This document shows, in pieces, positions 59,232 through 64,000 of a stretch of 64,000 nt of DNA (its first letter is position 1; the number at the start of each line of letters is the position of its first letter). The position numbers and the translations under genes were made by a program. Origin of the DNA: Aliivibrio sp. EL58 (GTDB lineage: Bacteria; Pseudomonadota; Gammaproteobacteria; Enterobacterales; Vibrionaceae); NCBI RefSeq assembly GCF_900312675.1, contig NZ_OMPC01000006.1, forward strand, positions 62,001 to 126,000, written 5' to 3'. The notes under the pieces are model-generated. The model did not search any database and was not told the origin of the DNA. It worked only from the letters and a program-made list of their open reading frames with translations.

Positions 59232-59248
59232 TGCACTATAATGGTGCA
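59232..59248 (+). promoter_or_regulatory. NtrC operator overlapping the ntrB promoter
   Basis: TGCACTATAATGGTGCA is an almost perfect NtrC palindrome and contains a TATAAT -10-like hexamer. A TTGACA at 59198 is too far to be its -35, so the exact promoter is uncertain. In E. coli the corresponding ntrB promoter is repressed by NtrC, so autorepression is expected. Confidence 0.85.
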
Positions 59249-59270
59249 AAGGATTTTTGTTATAAGGATA

Positions 59271-60326
59271 ATGGCGCTCACTATGGATTTTTCAACCCAA
59301 CTACTCGAACACCAAGTCACTGCAATTTTACTGCTTGATGATCAGCGTAATATTCATTATGCCAATCCCGCGGCTGAACAACTTTTCTCTCAAAGCGCTC
59401 AACGCATGGCTCAACACAGCTTCGATGAGTTATTTCATCATTCTCAATTAGACCTATCCACATTAATGCAGCCTTTGAATACAGGCCAAAGCGTGACTGA
59501 CAGTGATGTTCGCATCATGATTGAAGATCGTCCGCTATACATTGAAGTGACATCAAGTCCAATTGAGATAAAGAAAAGCCTCTATTTATTGGTTGAGATC
59601 CGCCAAATAGAACAGCAACGTCGTTTATCACAAGAAATCAACCAACATGCACAGCAACAAGCAGCCAAAGTCTTAGTTCGAAGCTTAGCGCATGAAATTA
59701 AAAACCCATTAGGTGGTTTACGTGGCGCCGCCCAGCTACTAGAGCGAATGCTGCCCAACCCAGAATTACATGAATACACTCAAATTATTATTGAACAAGC
59801 TGACCGACTGCGTAATTTAGTCGACCGTTTATTAGGTCCGCAAAAACTAGGCCAAAAGAAGCCTGAAAACCTACACGCTGTGATTGAAAAAGTACGCCAA
59901 CTCATTGAGTTAAACTCAAGTTACCAAGTACGTATTGTTCGTGATTACGATCCTAGTCTGCCTGACTTTGATATGGATGCCGAGCAGATAGAACAATCAA
60001 TTTTAAATATCGTCAGTAATGCCGCTGAAATTTTAAAAGATCAACCTGATGGTTTGATTACCCTACGAACTCGTACTGACTATCAAACCAATATTTATGG
60101 CCAACGCCACCGACTTGCCGCCAAAATAGACATTATTGATAATGGCCCTGGCATCCCCAGTCATATTCAAGACACACTATTTTATCCAATGGTGAGTGCT
60201 CGAGAAGGAGGAACAGGGCTTGGACTCTCAATTTCCCAAAACCTCATCGACCAACATCATGGAAAAATCGATGTGACAAGTTGGCCTGGAAAAACCGTAT
60301 TTACCATTTACCTTCCACTTAAATAA
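59271..60326 (+). CDS. ntrB: Nitrogen regulation sensor kinase NtrB (GlnL)
   Basis: About 351 aa from the ATG at 59271; an ATG at 59241 lies inside the NtrC operator and is rejected, while 59283 (MDFSTQLLEH) is also possible. A PAS domain (AILLLDDQRNIHYANPAAEQLF) leads to the HisKA box VRSLAHEIKNPLGGLRGAA with the phospho-accepting His, and the ATPase domain with IVSNAAEIL, DNGPGIPSHIQ, GGTGLGLSI. Cytoplasmic, no membrane segment. It phosphorylates NtrC when PII is uridylylated. Coupled to ntrC 55 bases on. Confidence 0.95.
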   Translation: MALTMDFSTQLLEHQVTAILLLDDQRNIHYANPAAEQLFSQSAQRMAQHSFDELFHHSQLDLSTLMQPLNTGQSVTDSDVRIMIEDRPLYIEVTSSPIEIKKSLYLLVEIRQIEQQRRLSQEINQHAQQQAAKVLVRSLAHEIKNPLGGLRGAAQLLERMLPNPELHEYTQIIIEQADRLRNLVDRLLGPQKLGQKKPENLHAVIEKVRQLIELNSSYQVRIVRDYDPSLPDFDMDAEQIEQSILNIVSNAAEILKDQPDGLITLRTRTDYQTNIYGQRHRLAAKIDIIDNGPGIPSHIQDTLFYPMVSAREGGTGLGLSISQNLIDQHHGKIDVTSWPGKTVFTIYLPLK

Positions 60327-60381
60327 TAAAAATAATGACCACAACAAATACAAATGTATCAGTGGATAACGGAGACAAATT

Positions 60382-61785
60382 ATGAGTAAAGGATTTATTT
60401 GGGTTGTTGATGATGACAGCTCTATTCGCTGGGTATTAGAAAAGACACTCACCAGCACCAACATGATGTGTGAAAGCTTCGGCGATGCTGAAAGTGTACT
60501 CCAAGCACTAGAGCGAAACGTACCAGATGTGATTATATCTGATATTCGTATGCCGGGAATGGATGGCTTATCACTACTTAATCACGTGCAGGAAAACTAC
60601 CCTGACCTGCCCGTTATTATCATGACTGCCCATTCAGATTTAGACGCCGCTGTTAGTGCTTATAAAAAAGGGGCTTTTGAGTATTTACCAAAACCTTTTG
60701 ATATTGATGAAGCTCTTACTTTGGTTGAACGCGCACTTGCTCACAGTCAAGAACAGAAAAAGCAAAACAGTAACAAGCCAGTCAAAGAGCATCATGTTCC
60801 AGAAATTATCGGTGAAGCTCCTGCAATGCAGGAAGTATTTCGAGCCATTGGACGCCTTTCTCGCTCTTCAATTTCAGTCTTAATCAATGGTGAATCAGGA
60901 ACGGGTAAAGAACTCGTTGCTCACGCGCTTCATCGTCATAGCCCGCGCGCTAACAATGAGTTCATTGCTTTAAACATGGCGGCGATCCCAAAAGATCTGA
61001 TTGAGTCTGAATTGTTTGGCCACGAAAAAGGCGCATTTACTGGTGCAAATGCAGTTCGTAAAGGTCGCTTTGAACAAGCCAATGGTGGAACCTTATTTTT
61101 AGATGAAATCGGTGATATGCCACTCGATATCCAAACACGCCTATTAAGAGTATTGGCTGATGGTCAGTTTTATCGCGTTGGCGGGCACTCACCAGTACAA
61201 GTCGATGTTCGGATCATCGCCGCAACTCATCAAGACTTGGAAAAATTGGTCGCAGATGGTGGATTTCGTGAAGATTTATTTCACCGCCTCAATGTCATTC
61301 GTGTTCATATCCCAGCACTTCGAGAGCGCCGAGAAGACATTCAAAAATTAACAGAGCATTTTTTACACTTGGCCTCTAAAGAATTAGGAATAGAGTGTAA
61401 AACACTGAGTAATGAAGCGAGTAAAGCATTAAGCCAATGTGCATGGCCCGGAAATGTAAGGCAGTTAGAAAATACCTGTCGTTGGCTAACCGTCATGGCA
61501 AGCAGCCAAGAAGTTCTCGTTTCTGATTTACCTCAAGAGTTATTTAACTCACCGATCAGCATTAGCACTCATGATAATACAGACTGGCAATCTCAACTGA
61601 GCGATTGGGTAGAACAACAACTGCATCAAGGGGAAGCTAATATCCTAAATAAAGTCATCCCTAATGTTGAACGTATTTTATTAGAGAAAGCACTTAACCA
61701 TACTCATGGCCATAAACAGGATGCCGCTAAGCTATTAGGCTGGGGCAGAAATACATTAACTCGAAAATTAAAAGAATTTGAATAG
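60382..61785 (+). CDS. ntrC: Nitrogen regulator NtrC (GlnG), sigma54 activator
   Basis: A 467-aa product. The receiver has phospho-acceptor Asp54 ([13 protein letters not shown]). The AAA+ domain has Walker [15 protein letters not shown], the sigma54-contact loop [12 protein letters not shown], and [10 protein letters not shown]. The C-terminal Fis-type helix-turn-helix ([19 protein letters not shown]) binds NtrC sites such as those upstream of glnA and ntrB. It activates RpoN promoters on nitrogen starvation and probably represses its own operon. Confidence 0.97.
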   Translation: MSKGFIWVVDDDSSIRWVLEKTLTSTNMMCESFGDAESVLQALERNVPDVIISDIRMPGMDGLSLLNHVQENYPDLPVIIMTAHSDLDAAVSAYKKGAFEYLPKPFDIDEALTLVERALAHSQEQKKQNSNKPVKEHHVPEIIGEAPAMQEVFRAIGRLSRSSISVLINGESGTGKELVAHALHRHSPRANNEFIALNMAAIPKDLIESELFGHEKGAFTGANAVRKGRFEQANGGTLFLDEIGDMPLDIQTRLLRVLADGQFYRVGGHSPVQVDVRIIAATHQDLEKLVADGGFREDLFHRLNVIRVHIPALRERREDIQKLTEHFLHLASKELGIECKTLSNEASKALSQCAWPGNVRQLENTCRWLTVMASSQEVLVSDLPQELFNSPISISTHDNTDWQSQLSDWVEQQLHQGEANILNKVIPNVERILLEKALNHTHGHKQDAAKLLGWGRNTLTRKLKEFE

Positions 61786-61991
61786 CACTTTTTAAACAGT
61801 AAGTTAAGAAGAAAATATACAATCTAACAAACTACTTTCATCATTTAAAAGACAATAAAGCTTCAGTTTTTACCAATATCGTCGCTATCTTATCTGTATA
61901 GCTTAAACAGTATACAGATAAAATAACTGCATTTTAGGCAGATTAATCCGCTATAATGCTAAACAGAACGATATTGTATAAAAAGAGCTTT

Positions 61992-64000
61992 ATGAATAAT
62001 ACGACCACCAAAAAGCAGTTTTCTTTAAGATCCGCTGTGATGTTGCCTTTCATTACGGTATTGCTGTTAACACTAAGCGTGGTTTTCTATACCCAAAATA
62101 ATAGCTATGAGAAATTAGTTGATGATGTCAGTGGTAAAATACTTACCTCTTATACGCAAAACACGCACGCCGATCTAAATATTTTCTTAAAAGCCCCTTT
62201 TATCGCCGTTCAGAATATCGTTGACCAAATTCAGCGCTACCAAATGTATCAACCAAACGATACCAAAGACATGCAATCCTACTTAGAACACAGTTTTTTA
62301 GGGTTATATAAAGATTTAGAACAGATGGATGTTTTATCTTTCGGTGGTGAACAAAAAGAGTATGTTGGTTTTCGTCGAGAAAGTAATCGCGCGCTCTCTC
62401 TTATGCTTCAAGATAAGCGCACAGGAGATGATCTCATTATCTATCGTGGTAATAAAATCTCTGATGATATTCGAACCACTGTATATAATTATGATCCTCG
62501 ACAAAGGCCTTGGTATATCCCTGCGGCTGACACCTTAACGCCCTCATGGTCAAAAATTTACACCAATGCTGATGAACGCAAAGAGATCACAATCTCCACC
62601 ATGCATCCTGTTTTTTATGATGATGATTTTATTGGCGTCTTTGCCGCAGATGTAAAGTTAGACTCATTTAATGCCTTTTTAAATAAAGAGACTCAACTGA
62701 CAAAAGGCTCGATTTATCTTATCGATAATGAGCAGCGCTTAATTGCTCATTCTAATATCGGTAGCATAATCTCTCTTGGCTCACCAAGTAGTCCAGTAGG
62801 ATCTCGGTTATTAGCAATTGAAAGCTCTGATATTGCGATTCAGAAAAGTGCCGAATACATTAAAGAAAATCAGCTAATGAATCGTAACAAGGCAGAAGTG
62901 TTTTGTTTCCCTCATAACGGCGAACGCTACTTCAGCCAAATTACACCTTATCAAGACAGTAATGGCCTTGATTGGTATATCGTCATTGCAATTTCAGAAA
63001 GTGATTTACTTGGTCAATTACAACAAGAGCAACGTAAAGGGCTTTTCTTTGGTATTTTACTGGCGTTAGTGGGGCTAATTGTCGGTGTGTACTCAATCAC
63101 TCAAGTCACTAAACCTATTTTTACTACCGCCAATGCTGCTCGTAACATTGCCAGTGGTAATTGGGATAATAATGTTGAAGCCAAAGGCAGCATCTATGAA
63201 ACCACGATGCTAATGAACGCCTTTAATGACATGACTCAAAAGCTGCAATCTTCGTTTGAAGCCATGCGCCAACAAATCACCTTTGATTCGTTAACTCAGG
63301 TATTAAGCCGACAAGGCCTCATTGAGCATAGCCGAACTATGCTGGATAAACAGCAAGACAATGAGCAAGGGCTTATCCTTATTGGTATTAATAACTTTCG
63401 AGATATTAACGACAGCTTGGGCATCTTAGAAGGCGACCAGCTATTAAAACGTATCACTGAACGCTTACAAGCCAGCTTTACTAACAAGAATATTGCGATT
63501 GGGCGTGTAGGTGGGGATGAATTTGGGCTTTTCTTTGCTGATATAAAAGGTATTAACCAACTGCAACAGTATGCTCTAGATGTTCATTCCTGCTTTATGA
63601 CCCCATTTCAAATAAGCACTAACCCGACCTTGATTTCGATCTCTATTGGTTTAGTACACGGTGATTTACATTGTGACTCTATGACGTTATGGCTTAGAAA
63701 CGCCAGCATTGCACTTGGTCAGGCTAAAAAGAATAACATTAATATTTCTTTATACACCCCTGAGATGGCGGAAGCTTCACTACATAAAGCCAATATAACC
63801 GCCGAGTTGGCCTCAGCGATTGAAAACAATGAAATGGTGCCATTTTACCAACCCATCATTGATGTAAAAACAGGGAATATAATTGGTGCTGAAGCACTTA
63901 TTCGTTGGTTCAATCCACGTAGAGGAATGGTATCACCGTTAGAGTTCATCCCTCTTGCTGAAGATAATGGCATGATTGTTCCTATTGGTGCTCAGATCCT
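61992..64000 (+). CDS. Membrane dCache-HAMP-GGDEF-EAL cyclic-di-GMP protein, 3' end cut
   Basis: 669 complete codons are visible and the window ends inside the EAL domain. N-terminal membrane segment (AVMLPFITVLLLTLSVVFY, residues ~16-34), a dCache sensor (YDPRQRPWYIPAADT, HPVFYDDDFIGVFAADVKLD), a second segment (GLFFGILLALVGLIVGVYSI), HAMP (NAARNIASGNWDN), then GGDEF with an intact GGDEF at residues 507-511 and the start of EAL (GAEALIRW, residues ~632-639). No RxxD inhibitory site is seen before GGDEF. It may make or degrade c-di-GMP; which activity dominates cannot be told. Confidence 0.92.
   Translation, partial: MNNTTTKKQFSLRSAVMLPFITVLLLTLSVVFYTQNNSYEKLVDDVSGKILTSYTQNTHADLNIFLKAPFIAVQNIVDQIQRYQMYQPNDTKDMQSYLEHSFLGLYKDLEQMDVLSFGGEQKEYVGFRRESNRALSLMLQDKRTGDDLIIYRGNKISDDIRTTVYNYDPRQRPWYIPAADTLTPSWSKIYTNADERKEITISTMHPVFYDDDFIGVFAADVKLDSFNAFLNKETQLTKGSIYLIDNEQRLIAHSNIGSIISLGSPSSPVGSRLLAIESSDIAIQKSAEYIKENQLMNRNKAEVFCFPHNGERYFSQITPYQDSNGLDWYIVIAISESDLLGQLQQEQRKGLFFGILLALVGLIVGVYSITQVTKPIFTTANAARNIASGNWDNNVEAKGSIYETTMLMNAFNDMTQKLQSSFEAMRQQITFDSLTQVLSRQGLIEHSRTMLDKQQDNEQGLILIGINNFRDINDSLGILEGDQLLKRITERLQASFTNKNIAIGRVGGDEFGLFFADIKGINQLQQYALDVHSCFMTPFQISTNPTLISISIGLVHGDLHCDSMTLWLRNASIALGQAKKNNINISLYTPEMAEASLHKANITAELASAIENNEMVPFYQPIIDVKTGNIIGAEALIRWFNPRRGMVSPLEFIPLAEDNGMIVPIGAQI

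Noticed and set aside
59241-59270. Upstream ATG of ntrB as the start
   Set aside because: It lies within the NtrC operator and -10 region, so it would not be in the transcript.

Overview
The window reads as chromosome from a gamma-proteobacterium of the Vibrionaceae. It is AT-rich, and it carries the Vibrio-type order coaD / mutM / rpmG-rpmB / radC / coaBC / slmA, the pairs ompR-envZ, rph-pyrE, gmk-rpoZ-spoT and typA/glnA-ntrB-ntrC, and a waa/rfb lipopolysaccharide (LPS) block. Protein similarity and low GC suggest the Aliivibrio (Vibrio fischeri) clade; this is recognition from memory, not a search result. No rRNA, tRNA, CRISPR array, complete insertion sequence or prophage was seen.

Layout. 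1-5 kb: the end of a YjbH-type exopolysaccharide outer-membrane gene, a TetR regulator, a four-helix-bundle gene bracketed by inverted repeats, and a beta-CASP metallo-beta-lactamase-fold nuclease. 5.4-24.2 kb: LPS core/O-antigen block with hldD, waaF, an O-antigen ligase-like gene, three further glycosyltransferases, waaA, a PIG-L deacetylase, a LapC/YejM-like membrane sulfatase-fold protein, a heptosyltransferase broken by one TGA, the dTDP-rhamnose operon rfbBADC, the Kdo kinase gene, an OpsX-type heptosyltransferase, a WaaE-type transferase and coaD. 24.2-28.5 kb: a glycosyltransferase, a decayed mutM copy, an LtaS-like phosphotransferase and intact mutM. 28.6-46 kb: housekeeping genes (rpmB-rpmG, radC, coaBC, slmA, lpxL, greB, tex, bioH, comF-like gene, NCS2 permease, envZ-ompR, an orphan ParA, pyrE, rph). 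46-64 kb: yicC, psiE, gmk, rpoZ, spoT, trmH, a YiiD-like gene, dtd, yihY, typA, glnA-ntrB-ntrC with a clear sigma54/NtrC control region, and a GGDEF-EAL protein cut by the right edge.

The most striking feature is a dense family of modular intergenic repeats at about 18 places. At least four families (A-D) have different flanking words but the same architecture: a direct repeat of about 8-13 bp on each side of a short core whose complement is AGCGNAGCG. That core contains GCGNAGC, with N seen as A, T or C; GCGNAGC is known to form unusually stable DNA mini-hairpins. Modules are nested as inverted pairs, lie right at gene 3' ends, supply stop codons and C-terminal residues to several proteins, apparently insert in frame into one enzyme gene, and separate partner genes (ompR from envZ, rph from pyrE). 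They are absent from about 6.5-20.5 kb and 20.8-28.4 kb. No mobilising enzyme for them is encoded here. This is the best candidate for an undescribed system in the window.
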